NCBI RefSeq assembly: GCF_003073045.1
Contig: NC_037600.1
Coordinates: 11,768,758 to 11,832,757, forward strand
DNA: 64,000 bases
Origin: Pomacea canaliculata
Taxonomy: Eukaryota > Mollusca > Gastropoda > Architaenioglossa > Ampullariidae
Direction: 5' to 3'
Notes under the pieces: generated by a model
The model's database searches: none
The model's input: only the letters and a program-made list of their open reading frames with translations
What the model was told of the DNA's origin: nothing
Shown here: positions 47,603-59,200 of the stretch, piece by piece
Layout of the letters: the number at the start of each line of letters is the position of its first letter
Position numbering within the stretch: position 1 is the stretch's first letter
Made by a program: the position numbers and the translations under genes

Positions 47603-47674
47603 GGCAGCAGCTTCGCGGGCCGGACGGCACCGCGTCCCGGATGTGGACCGCGGGCCGTAGGTTGGGCATCCCTG
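47603..47674 (-). mobile_element. hAT 5' terminus
   Basis: Read on the minus strand it begins CAGGGATGCCCAACCTACGG then CCCGCGGTCC, the typical CAGGGGT.CCCAACC and GGCCCGCGG start of animal hAT elements. It lies upstream of, and in the same orientation as, the decayed transposase at 46214-47130. A matching right-hand terminus was not found. Confidence 0.65.
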
Positions 47675-47682
47675 TTCTACAT

Positions 47683-47871
47683 ACTAATTGGTGTTTTACG
47701 CCGTGCCAGCAACTAAGGCTATATTACGGCAAGCAACCAGCCCTGTAAACAGATGCCACGTGCAGAGAAAGAATAGCGTGCCCGAGACGAGAAATGAACT
47801 CAGGGCAGCCAACCTTCACTGTATTGGTGACAGGCGTTAACAGCGCTAACCGTTTGCGCCACCGGGCCGCT
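47683..47871 (-). mobile_element. tRNA-derived SINE with 12-bp TSD
   Basis: On the minus strand it starts GCCCGGTGGCGCAAACGGTT (A-box region) and has GAGTTCATTTCTC as B-box, as in tRNA-derived SINEs, ending with GGCACGGCGTAAAACACCAA. CCTGTTCTACAT flanks it at 47671-47682 and 47872-47883, a clear target duplication. It landed at the junction of the hAT end (CCTG) and its flank. Confidence 0.85.
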
Positions 47872-47883
47872 CCTGTTCTACAT

Positions 47884-48880
47884 GGATTCCACCACTCATG
47901 GATCGATTTTTGGTGTCATATTTTGCTAAGTATTTTTTATGTAAATAAATTGTTTGACTTTATGTTATAAATAATTATTTCAAAAATAACTTTCATGCGG
48001 TAAAAAATTATTGACTGTAATTTTTATGTAAATAATTGGATGAATGCTTGTTTTATGTTCCAAAACAACTTTAATGCTTTAAATAATGTAAACTGTTAAA
48101 AATATTTTTTTTTTAAATAATAAAATTGTTTAATGATATATCTTGCCTACTATTTGAGCGTTGTGAGGAAACGAAGAGATTTTGAAAAGCTGTTGAATGT
48201 TTTCTTCATGGTGTGCCAGCCTGTGAACCAGTGTAAGCAGAGTGTGAGATAGGGTGAGGATGCAGCAAGAGGGGGTGGGGGTGGCTCTTCTACACAATCC
48301 TAAACAAGCGTCCACCTCTCCGAATCCCTTTCTCTTCTCCCCGGTACCCTGACTCGGCAGTGTCTTCTCACTTTCAACCCCCAAAACCACAATACCTCTC
48401 CCAACAATTAAGTATGCAATTACACCTCCTCTGACCCTTTGCTCTCTCTGACCCAATCTCTCATCACTGATTCCTCTCTCCCTCTCTAAATACATCACTC
48501 TTTCTTTTTTTTCTTTTTTTTTTAAACATCTAAATGACACACATTCCGGAAACGTCCATCATTCACACCCTTTCGCCCTCGCACGTGTTCAGTTCTAGTA
48601 CGTTGACTAGGTCCCTGATATCTCTCCCCCCTTCCATAAAAAAAACAAATTTTACCTATTTACCTAATTTTTTTTTCCATTGTCAGTAAATGTAGGTCAC
48701 ATGACAAACACTGAACTGCATCACAATGTTAATGTTCGTAGTCACTGTCTTTTTCTGATTTCACATTAAACAAAGATACACATTTATTTCACGACACGTC
48801 TCTTCTGAAAATCCACAGTCATAGAATGCTTATGTTCTCTGTCCCTGAAACTGTACCTTACATAGTCATGCAATGATTAG
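47884..48880. other. AT-rich then CT-rich spacer
   Basis: No gene recognised. 47920-48130 is AT-rich. 48240-48520 is CT-rich, and its minus-strand open frame is compositional. Confidence 0.4.
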
Positions 48881-48889
48881 CTTGACAGT

Positions 48890-49345
48890 TCCTCTTCTTG
48901 AAAACTCTCACAATTTTTGTCTTTCTTGTCCTTGCCCTCCGGATCAACACTTAGCAGCAGATATACTAATTCTTTGAAAGTTGTCGCATGATAGTCCTCT
49001 GAAAATGCTCGTCTCTTCTTGGCTTTTCCCAGATCTGTCTTGAGTTCTTTGAAGGTCTGATGAACCTCAAACTCTTTGGTCAAGATGCCAGCGTCTGTCA
49101 TCTTTTCCTCTGTCTCACTCGACATCTGTGTTCTCATGCTCAGACACCTTTTCTCTCGTCATCATAGATTTGTTCGAGTTCTCTTATCACTTTTGTCAAT
49201 CGCTCCACCGCTTTATTAGTCTCAGCTTGGGCTGCTATCTCCATTTCCAGATATTCCAGTTTTGTTACAGTATTCTCAAGTTCTTTCTTCATACTTTGTT
49301 CACGTTCCTTGTAGAATTTGATTTCTGCCAAGGCTTTCTGTAGGT
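48890..49345 (-). pseudogene. Coiled-coil protein fragment, frameshifted (unknown family)
   Basis: Two minus-strand frames follow each other. 49345-49135 is Lys/Glu/Leu-rich coiled coil (EIKFYKEREQ, ELENTVTKLEYLEMEIAAQ). 49137-48877 continues with KEFEVHQTFKELK, FKELVYLLLSVDPEGKDK and an acidic end. They overlap by a few bases, with a shift of frame and no splice sites between, which fits one intronless copy with a frameshift, such as a retrocopy. It abuts a hAT transposase N-terminus at its 5' side. The protein family was not recognised; a live gene made of two exons cannot be ruled out. Confidence 0.4.
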
Positions 49346-49349
49346 CGCC

Positions 49350-49718
49350 AGACTGTTTCTTATGACCTAATGTGCTTTTTTGTTTTGAGCAATGCGATAG
49401 GAAACTTGATACGAAGCCATCACAGCTTTCTTAGGAATTGATGTATGTGAGACAAATTATTATTTTTTTTTTCTCTTTTGTATTCTTGCAATTTTTGTTA
49501 AAAAAATCGAGAGGTTTGCAAGCTAACTCCACATGCCGAGTTTCCAAATGGCGCCGTAGTTTGTTTGGCTTCATACTCTCTGGAGCTAATATTGCGAGGC
49601 AAACAACACACTGTGGCCCTTCTTTACCATCAGCAATAATGTTGGTAAAACCAATTTTCAAGTATTCATTGTCATACTTTCTTAGCAGGCCTTTCTGGTT
49701 TTTCATCGGCTCCGGCAC
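49350..49718 (-). pseudogene. hAT transposase N-terminus with BED zinc finger
   Basis: The translation has RKYDNEYLKIGFT, then PQCVVCLAIL, ESMKPNKLRRHLETRH and KPLDFF, the BED finger of ZBED5/GTF2IRD2-like hAT proteins (C-x2-C and H-x-H-type ligands). A frame-shifted block, AVMASYQVSYRIAQNKKAH, follows, as in the family. It ends abruptly there, where the coiled-coil fragment starts. It may be the missing 5' part of the element at 46214-47130 or a separate copy. Confidence 0.75.
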
Positions 49719-49721
49719 CTA

Positions 49722-50440
49722 AAACTTGCACATTGCTCGTTTCTTCACTTTTTCTTTTCAAAAAGGCACCGCAATCAGTTCCTTTTCGTATCACAAATTT
49801 ATCCTGGCTATCTGCACCAGAACAAACACGTGTTCTTCACCTCCAAAATTTGGATTAAAACGGCTGTCTTTATCCCGTCCCAGAAACTGTCTTTCGTCTG
49901 TTCCCACGGCCTGGTTACGTAACGTACCCTCGACCTTTCCTTCCACCCCTCTCCACACCTGGGATCAAAGGCCAGACTTCTTAGCCTTGTGTGTCCACAT
50001 GTGGAGTGTGACTGTTTGAGAGAGTGTGTATATGTGTGTGCATGTGTGTGTGTGCGTAAGGGTATTACGTACGCGGCGACGGACGTGTGTGAAGGTGCAT
50101 GCATATGCGTGTGCATGTGTACGCGTGTGATGACCGTGTGTACATATGCGACTGTGTACGTGAGTGAGTGCACTATCTGGCCATGGCCTTCCTATAAATG
50201 AGTCAGGTGGCTCCCTAATTAGCTAACTCGGGTGTGACAATAGGTCCAGTGGCCACTGGCGGGACAGTTCAAGGCCGGCCATTACGAACGCAGCAGACGT
50301 GGGAAATGGACAGTCCTGTGGGAACCGTTCGAACTCTCTCCACAAATATAACGAAGTAACTAAGTACACTACTAGATTGCAACACAAAAACAAAGAAAGC
50401 TGCTCTAACACCAACAGCCCCCTCACCACTCGGTTACACA
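49722..50440. other. Spacer with TG-rich tract
   Basis: 49990-50170 is a TG/CG-alternating stretch (imperfect microsatellite). The frames read through it on both strands are not genes. Confidence 0.5.
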
Positions 50441-50540
50441 ATGTAAGCTAATTTCACTAATACCGGTTTAAGAAACTTTTAAAAAATGACCCCCTTCGCG
50501 CCCCCCTTGTAAGCGCCCCACCTTTTGAGAATAGCTGCTG
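50441..50540. mobile_element. Degenerate copy of the 34988-35173 hAT-type element
   Basis: Shares ATGTAAGCTAATTTCACTAA, then ACCGGT, AAGAAACTTTT and CCTTCGCGCCCCC in the same order with the element at 34988. The left terminus is lost and the right one reads TTTTGAGAATAGCTGCTG. Confidence 0.75.
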
Positions 50541-50893
50541 TATGTTATTCATGTAAAGCGCTCTTAGCAAACCATTATTATTATTTGTAAAAGACAACAA
50601 CAAAACCTTTCACACAAGTTTTTTATAAAACGTTTTGTTTATAAAATGTTTTGTTCAAATGCAGAATCAAGGAAGAAGTCCTGAATGCAGACTAAGAGAA
50701 GTAAAGATCATGGACAAGTCCTGCACTACATAAATAAAGAGAATTTCAAAGGAATGATCTGGATAAAATCTTAATTATCTGCTTCTCTTGAATGGATTGT
50801 GTCGTTCTCCTTTGTCACTCTACAGATCAAAACAACTGATAAGTCTTGATGCAAAATCACCTTTCACTATTTAAATGTCCAAGACATAGCATT

Positions 50894-53395
50894 TTAAGCC
50901 CTGATCCCACCCAATGTATTATTGCTAGAGGAGCCTGCAGGCATTTCAAAGTGCACAGGAGTGTCATCCTCATCGTCAATTTGGAAACCACTACCTCTCT
51001 TTTCATATAAGTTCTTCTGACTTTCTAACTCTCCTTGTGTTGACTTTGCTTCGGCACTTTTTAAACTATCTTTAACACTGTTTGCAGTTGCTCTGGTTTC
51101 ACCCACCCTCTCATCCTTGACTGCAGCCATCTGGTCTTCCTGCATTTGATACTGCAGAATGACCTCCTGAATTGCTATCATGCACTTTTTTCGCCTCCTA
51201 TAATCTGTGATAAGGTCCAATTCATTGGAGATATGCTTGGCAAACACAAACGAGGGATGATCCTGAGATGACAATGTTGTGGCCATGAGGGTCTGCATGA
51301 GATGAAGGGTATGGGAGAGCGAAGCTGGAATAGAAGGCATCCTCTCGCTACCAGGACTGTTCAGGGACACAGCAGGACCAAAAGCAGAACTCCGTGAACG
51401 TTTCCTGGTCCTCTCTGGAGTCACTGATTGTAGAGATACATCGTTAATAAGCCGCATGGCAGGAGTGCTAGCAGGACCAACAACTTTTGGTTGTGGTTTG
51501 GGATCATGAGAACGCAAGGATATTGGGTGATGATTCTGAGGTGCCCTGCATTTGGCTTGAGGTCTCTCTCTGTTTTTTGTGAATGATAAGTTCTGGACTG
51601 GCGCTGAAGTACTTGAATTAGCAGCTGGGGCATCTGAAACACTGTCACTGATGTCATCAATCTCATCAGCATTGTCATCACTGTCATCTGCACTGACTTT
51701 GATGGGTGGTACACTGGTTGGAGTCCCAGTTACCTCAACGTCTTTTTCAGCTTCTTTATCTGCTTCACTAATATCATCATCATCATCATCCTGAAAATAA
51801 AAACCAGCTGGTTTTCACAATGCCCCAAAAAATCTGAGATTTCAGATTTGAAAGAAAAAACTTCTTACTCATGAATAACTGAATTATTAAAAATTTCAAG
51901 GTAAAAATTCAATACATAGTAAAAATGCTACTTCCTGAAATGTTATCAAGCTTTTGTGATATTCTTAGCTTTGGTCTGCTGATGCTGTAGTTTGGACTAA
52001 TGACTACAAATCTGATATACATCTGCCATGTTCAGAACATATGTCCTGTCTCTAACAGGTGATGTTGCTGGAGTTAATGAAAATAGTTTTTGAACATTCA
52101 CATTGTGCTAACCAGATATCTAACACCTGTCTTTAATTATGGATGAATACAAATCTCTTAACTGCATCCACATTTACAAGTGTATTTGCACTTATTGTAC
52201 ACTTGCATATGTACCTTCTTGGGAAAATGGCTCCTTAAAAATGAATCTAGGAAGTTGAACCAACGCCACTGAGAACGATATGGTATGCCCGTTTTATCTG
52301 ATTCCAGTGTTTTCTTCAACTCCCTTCCATACTGTGCTCTGATGTTTCTTATTTTGGCAATTACTTGATCAGCTGTTGCAGAAAAACTTCTTGTATTATA
52401 ACAGATATATAAAAATATCATTATAAGAAAATAAGCTTTTGCAGACCTATGTAAATGACACATTTTGTTATCTCAATAATTTCTGCATGAAACTATCAGA
52501 GTAGTTATAATAGTGCCTTGACAAAAATGAGTTTCACTTTCCAAATAGCCACAATAATTTGTTGCTGTGTTGACAGTACACATATTTGTAAAATTTGTGA
52601 TATACCAATCAACAACATTTTTCAGGCAGAAACAGTTTTGTTGATGTGGATGGAGAGAACTTTATACATAAATGTAAGGAAGAGCAGAATCAGCAGCCAC
52701 ATTACTAGCAAAAATGTATACATTAGATTTTGCAAGGGTAGTGGAACAGGCTCTAGTCTATGCTTTTGCTTGGTGCTAAGATGCAGCAAAATATTCAAGT
52801 TTATTACTATTTTAACTTAGGAAAAATTCGAAAAACTGAATAAGATTTAACAAAGATTACATTAGCACAAACCTTTAATTTGGCTGGCTAACTTAAATTC
52901 ATTTATGCCTAAATCTTAGCTTGTTATTTCGGACAACTCTCATCCTTTTAAAACGTATTTGCCTCCCCTTCCCCAAGCTCTCGTGTTTACTCAATAACAC
53001 AGATGATCATCACGGACGTCGAATCAACACAATGACAGGGAATTAAAACGTGTGCTTAATGACCGCATTTAAAATATTGAATCACTTCATGCTTATATGG
53101 AATTTACGCGGAAAAATTTATAAGCCAATGTATTGCCACCCTTTGGCTAGGGGGAGGATAGGGGGTGGAAATAAACCTACTACGGTGACTTTCCTTTGTA
53201 CTTACCCGTCAAAAATATGCCGGTCTCCAGACGCATGCCATTCACTATGCTACGAAAAGCTGCTTGTTTTGCATTTCTCTGGGTATACTCTGGACACTGC
53301 ATATTCCAAAGGCATTCACAACCAGAATACAGGCCTAGAAGAATGTCTACGTCGTGTTTACTTAACTCCGCTGCATACGGTCTTCTGCCGGCCAT
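50894..53395 (-). CDS. MADF-BESS domain transcription-factor-like protein
   Basis: Three exons in phase: 53395-53206 (ATG at 53395), 52372-52215 and 51790-50894 (TAA), giving 414 residues. Residues about 14-110 form a MADF domain: DILLGLYSGCECLWN, then RNAKQAAFRSIV in exon 1 and IRAQYGRELKKTLES, WRWFNFLDSFL in exon 2. This is the Myb-related fold of Drosophila Adf-1. Exon 3 opens with a run of six Asp (residues 117-122) and an acidic, Ser/Thr-rich stretch, then a basic ERTRKRSRS. A BESS-like motif follows near residues 293-331 (FVFAKHISNELDLI, IAIQEVILQYQ). MADF binds DNA and BESS mediates protein contacts, so a nuclear regulator is expected; targets are unknown. Many animal lineages carry expanded sets of such genes, so one-to-one orthology is not claimed. 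Confidence 0.85.
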
Positions 53396-56076
53396 TTTGC
53401 TTCGAACCGGATATGGATGAACTCCACGGCGATTGGTCGGAGAGATGGAAATGGTCGCGGTATCAGACGACAGTGTTAGGTGGATTGCTTCGTTCCAGGA
53501 GCTTCTTATAGCTGTCAAGTTGCAAAAGTACTATCCGTCCAATTTCTTTAATCTTTGCTGAACATTTTTCTCTTACGAAAACTAGCAAATGAAAGTCGCG
53601 TCGCAAAAGTCTGTGAAAAGTGGACAGTGATCGAGTCTGAGCGGCATGGTTACACATGATGGGTGCTCATATATCATGAAAATAATGTGAGTTAAAAACT
53701 ACACAAAATGCTACTAAAACTGTGTGTGGAGTTTCTTCTTTAAATAGACTAGCCATTTGAACAGGCATCATTAATCCTTCTCAAAGAGTAGATCTTCATA
53801 TTATATTTTTAAAAAAACCAAAAAAAAAAAAACTGGTATTCAGGATGTCAAAGGGGTAGACTTGCACCAAACAAAAACTGAGAGGTGGAAACAAAGTAAC
53901 CTGCTGCTACTACCAGTCATCAATGTATAAACATGCCTGACCCTTACAATGAAAGTCCCAATAAAGTACAATAATAAAGAACTAAGTTATTAACCTTATG
54001 TTATGAAAGCTTATAAGAAAAATACAAAGTTTAACATAATGTAAAATAAAGAGGTAAATGGAAAGTGTAAGAAGACAAAGCATAAAGAACTGGGAGTAGG
54101 TGAGAAGATAAATGCAAATCAGCTATAAGAGAAAATGGTGGAAGAAATTGAAATTTTAAATTGGTGCTGGAAAAGAAGGGGAGAAAGTATTGAATTTTAA
54201 ACAGACCCAAATAAGAAATTGAGTGATCCCAGTCTTTTCAAAACACAGAACAAATAATTGTGCATGAAGAGAGAAGAAATGTTCTCCAATATTTGTGGCT
54301 GCATTTTATAAAAAAAAAAAGAAGGTAAAGCCATGAAAACAATGGTACAGTGTTGATATCATGTTAACTAGATGAGGTTATTTGTCCTGATGACTTTAAC
54401 TGTTAACTGTATATTTACCATTTGCTTATTCTAGATTGACAGCATATGTTCATCATTGGATGCAAGAAGTTTTGAGTGGAAAGGGAGATTAAAGACTGCA
54501 GTGGTAACAGCCACCACACAATTCTCTTGCTTGTTCTCTCCATCTCTGATTGTTTCCCCTGGTCTCTGTTCCTTCTCTCTGATTATGGCATCAAATTTAG
54601 TTGTTGAAGTATGCTGAAATTTTTTCTGTACGGTATTTTCATTGCAGCCACACCTGACAATGCTTTTAAAAAGCATCTTTTGGGCAAAAGACACTAGCTA
54701 AACATCATCTATGATCTTCCAATAGACAAAAGGAATAGCTCTGAAATATTAGTAATGGTAATAATAAACGTAATTTATATAGTGCATTATTATGCTCACA
54801 CAGAAGCATGCTGTCAGTGTTTGAGACAAGAACAAGAAAAAAAAAAAAAAGACAAGGAGAGCACATGAAAAATGGATAAACAATTAGGTAATAACAGACA
54901 AAACATACAAAACACTAAAAAAGAATTGAGTAAATTAGACGATGATCAGAAATTTGCATAGTTATCAGCAAGAAGCACAAGCAGACATTGCAAACTCCAT
55001 GTTATTCATAAGATATGAGAACAAAGAGGCAATCAGTGCAGTACATAGAGAAATGTTGTAACATCGTCATTCTGCTTATGAAAAATGGAGATCAGCATTG
55101 TTTTGGGTTTGTTAATGCCTGTCAATCAACAAATAAGGAGGTAAAGATATTTCGGTCTGGCACAAATGCAGGCCAAAGCATTTTAGTACATTCAATAGTC
55201 AAGTATGGCCTGATAAGGCCTCTCCTGCAAAAGAAATAATGGATTTGAACTGACATGATCTAAAGAGATTTGTCAATGTAAACAACCAGCAAAGCTTCTG
55301 TTTAGGAAAGGGAGATCATTGTACCACAGCATGTAAAAAGATTTAGAATAGTTGATGTCTGGGTCATCTTCACTCAAGGTTGTGTTCTTTACTGTCAGAA
55401 TATAAACCATTTCCCTCTTGTAGATCATTTTCACCATCCTCTTCAAAATGGGCTGGCTACCTTGCTGTGATATAGCTTTCGCTGCTGGCTCACCGTAAAA
55501 CATCAGTTCCCTCCCCCTCTGGCTTTGTCAGATTCCTCTGTGGATGCGTGAGTGATAAATGTTCTATTGAATTCCTTATGTTTGCTGTTTTAGGCACAGG
55601 CAGAATCCGAGTGGATTATTAAAGGGCTTGGCAAGATGACAGATCCATCAACTATCTTACACTCTCACGTAAACCCATTATTAAATGAAGCAACAAAGTG
55701 TTGTGAATGATTATCAGGAGGGCTTATGGACTGTGCTCTAACACTTATTATGCAGGTGCATGCATGAAACTTTACCAGAATTTTTAAGTATAAAGCAAGA
55801 TAAGTTGGTGCCCAGGGGTAACATGGGGAACTGAGACGCAAGTTGTCTGCAGATTTTGATGATTTTTTAATATTTTTTAAAACTCGGTGGTTTTCTATAG
55901 TTTTCACAGACTTTAACAGATTATGCTGCAGAGCAACAGGTCTTGCCCATGTCTCCTTACACCAGGTTGCGAAGGTTTTCCTATGGCTTGGAGACCAACA
56001 CTGCATTTGTCTGGCAGATCTCCTCCACAGGGTGAGGACCATTTTACTTGCCTCTCCTGAGTGGTAGTTAGGTTAC
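53396..56076. other. Intergenic AT-rich region
   Basis: The left edge is the MADF-BESS promoter. Open frames at 54431-54694 and 55273-55503 on the minus strand are AT-rich and have no recognisable domain. A short relative of the inverted-repeat element to the right lies at 55812-55842. Confidence 0.45.
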
Positions 56077-56294
56077 TGGGGCAACATGGGGAACTCAAGG
56101 ACAAGCATCTTGTTTCTAAAGTTACAAAAGTGGTTTTCAGACCCTACAAATGTTGTCTTGCCCCTACAGCTATAGTTATAAAGTCGTCTAAAATGAATTA
56201 ATTCTAGGGTAAAGAAACGTGTCTACAGGGTCTAAACGCCACTTTATAACTTCAGAAACAAGATGCTTTTCCTTGAGTTCCCCATTTTGCCCTA
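56077..56294. mobile_element. Palindromic MITE-like element
   Basis: A left arm starting CTGGGGCAACATGGGGAACT pairs with a right arm ending AGTTCCCCATTTTGCCCTAG. The pairing continues inward through AAGCATCTTGTTTCT, GTGG and CAGACCCT, about 75 bp per arm in a 218-bp element. Part of the terminal sequence (GGTAACATGGGGAACTGAG) recurs at 55812-55842. No coding capacity and no sure target duplication. Confidence 0.75.
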
Positions 56295-59200
56295 GGAAAA
56301 TGGCTTGCTTTTGCTTCATAATTACAGTCCCGGGTTGTCATCTGAAGCAATCTGCTTAGTGTTGTGTTTGTTAGAGCAAACGTGAGAAATACAGAAAATA
56401 TGCAAACAATAAGTTGAAAATACAAGTTTTTTGATGATCCATGGTTTTAAAACTGAGCCACGTTTACATTTTTTTTTTTTTTCGCAATGTGATTCAGGGT
56501 GTAAGGACAAAATAAATAATTCTTCATGCTTAAACAAATCGTGCACTGCCATGATGATAGATAAACACAAGAATAAAAAGCTTATGCAATCATTTTATTC
56601 TCACATTATTAACTAATGATAACAGTAACAACTGCAGTAAGCACTATGGTACTATCCTAAGGACCAAATACTGAATTCTGGACTTCTTGTGTTGAACATA
56701 CAACTCCACTGAGATTCTCCAGAGCACATGATTTCTCCAATCAAAATCAGGAAATGAAAACAGTATCACCCCATGAGAGCTACACATTTTATTTGTAAAA
56801 AAAAAATGTGCTACAGATATAGCACACATTTCTATTTGTGTTGCATTCCCATTAATAACTTTCCCACCACCAACCTCAAATCCTGGCCATTCGCATTCTG
56901 ATGTACACATAAACAAGTAAAATAACAAGTTCTTGCAAAAGTTGGGAAAGAATTTTTGTTTCTATGCAAGTACAGCAGATCTTCCTCAACATTTGCAAGA
57001 ATGAAAATGTAATTTCAAATGTCAGCATACTTAGAAATTTTGGGTGGGTTTTAATGGCATTTCTGAAGCTAGTAAAAAAAGTTTTCAAATTCCTTTGGAA
57101 TTTTGTGGACTCAAAGAATATAATGTAAAAAGCTTTTTTCCTTTAGAATGCGAGTAGTAAGTTTTTTTCCTCCTTACTGTGGACAAACCACCCCTACCAA
57201 ACTGGGTACATGGATGCACAGAGACAAGCAATATAACTTCTCTTTTCATTGGACAAGGTGATGCATCAATTAAGCATTATCCATGAAAAAATTATTGCCT
57301 TCTATATGTGGTACAATCTGCTTTTTTGGCAAGTGGAACTGACTAATGCAACTGAAGACTACTATCACAATTAACACTATTAGGCCTCTGATCAAGCTAT
57401 ATGCAGTTAGTATTTTAAGCCATGAAGCCAGTCAACAAGCATTTTCATTATGTGAACATACAATTGGAAAAAAACATTACATCTTATTTATTCCTCCATA
57501 AAGGTAATAGAATTTAATCTCAGAAAAACTATATGTAAACAATTCACAGCAAATACCTTCTTTAATTTCTAAAAAAAAAAATTTTCTAGGCAAATGGTTG
57601 TAAGCAATGATGTTTGCAATGGATGTCAAAATAAATTCCTGCAACCACATTGTAAACATTTTCACAAACGATTTATGCCTTTAGTCAAAAAGTCATCTAC
57701 TGCCAAAAAAAGCATGTGAATGCACACAAAAATCTAATGAGTGCATAAAGTATTGTATTTTTCACTAATTTTGCATAATTCTATTCATGAAGCATTTGAG
57801 ATGACAAATAACATTTTAATTATTTCAGATATATGAGGTGCAAAATATTTCTGGGAAGCAAATCAATTTCAACATGCATCCTTTTCTGATTATCACGAGC
57901 AATGGTAGGCCAAAAAATACCCCCTCCAACCACCAAGGAGACTCAGACAAAATTATAAAATTCAAGGCTATAGTTAAGTACAAAGGAAATTAACACAAAC
58001 CCACATGCTCAAGCCGATACTTTCTTCTAGAGTGTTGGAATAGAAATAGTCAATATTCCGAAATGAAAAACAGAAAGGACTCCTTACACATGTCCATCTC
58101 TTGGAAAGACCAAAGTAGCACAAACACAATTGCAAGACAGTAAAATGCCATTAAGTAACAACTTTAACAACTTTCAATGCTTTTTTGGCACTTAATTCCA
58201 CCAGTCTGTTGCATGAAGTCAAATGTTTACCCTTTAATACCCTGGTAGTAACAACTAAAATAATCTATACCACGTGCCAAATCTCATAGGACATTTATTT
58301 ATGCCCATAGTTTTTGTTGCAAAGCTCTCCTCAGATATGTTTGCATCATGAAAGCTGTCATTATCATTCTCCATTGGAAAGCAGAATATGTACAAAAAAA
58401 AAAGGCACCTAACTCTAAACTATTATTAACTAGTTTATACACCAATGAAAAGGCCTTAAAATTAATTTACAGCTGTTAGCTTGTAAGTACAGCAGCTGCA
58501 TGACTGTTTAAGAAAAGTTTTTTTGCTTCATTTGTTTGTTTTTTAGTTGTAGTTTTTTTTTTTTAGTTTTTTCTAAAAGCTTTTTAGAAGTCACTCTCAT
58601 ACCTGTGAGCGTAACTGATACATGCTACTTTACTTGCTGTAGTAAAAGTGATCATTGGTGGCATTTCTAATTTGCTTATCAATCTCAAATGCAGTTACTC
58701 TCTTTAAGCTGATGGGTATTGGTTGTTATGGAAGTCACCATCTTCCAGTGACGTTATACAAATTTGATATCTAATTCAAGCACATAAGCATCAGCTTACT
58801 ATAACAAATGCTGTCTGCAAGGAAAATCTTGAAACTTATTGAAAAATTTTGTCACTTGTATCTTTGTGGAGTTTGTCTGAATTGGTTTATTCATTTTTTT
58901 ATAAGGCAGAAGTTTCTACAGTATGTAAGTCATTCTTCACATTTGTTGAGGCATGAAATAAAATTTATTTCTTATATCACAAAAGTGAAAATTCAGAACA
59001 AGAGAACTAAAGATCTCATTTTTTTAATGATCATTACCATATGAACAGATGATGTCAAGTGCACACATGCTTGCACTTGCAAACAGATGATGTCATATGC
59101 TCATTTTCACATTCACACTTGCAAGCACACGGCAACGTGAGGCTCAACTCTATAGTCTGGTCTACAGGATGAAATCTTATTCTCACCTAACACTGGATTA

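Noticed and set aside
48130-48540. 136-codon minus-strand frame
   Set aside because: Runs through CT-rich sequence giving Arg/Glu-rich then Leu-rich peptide; no family.
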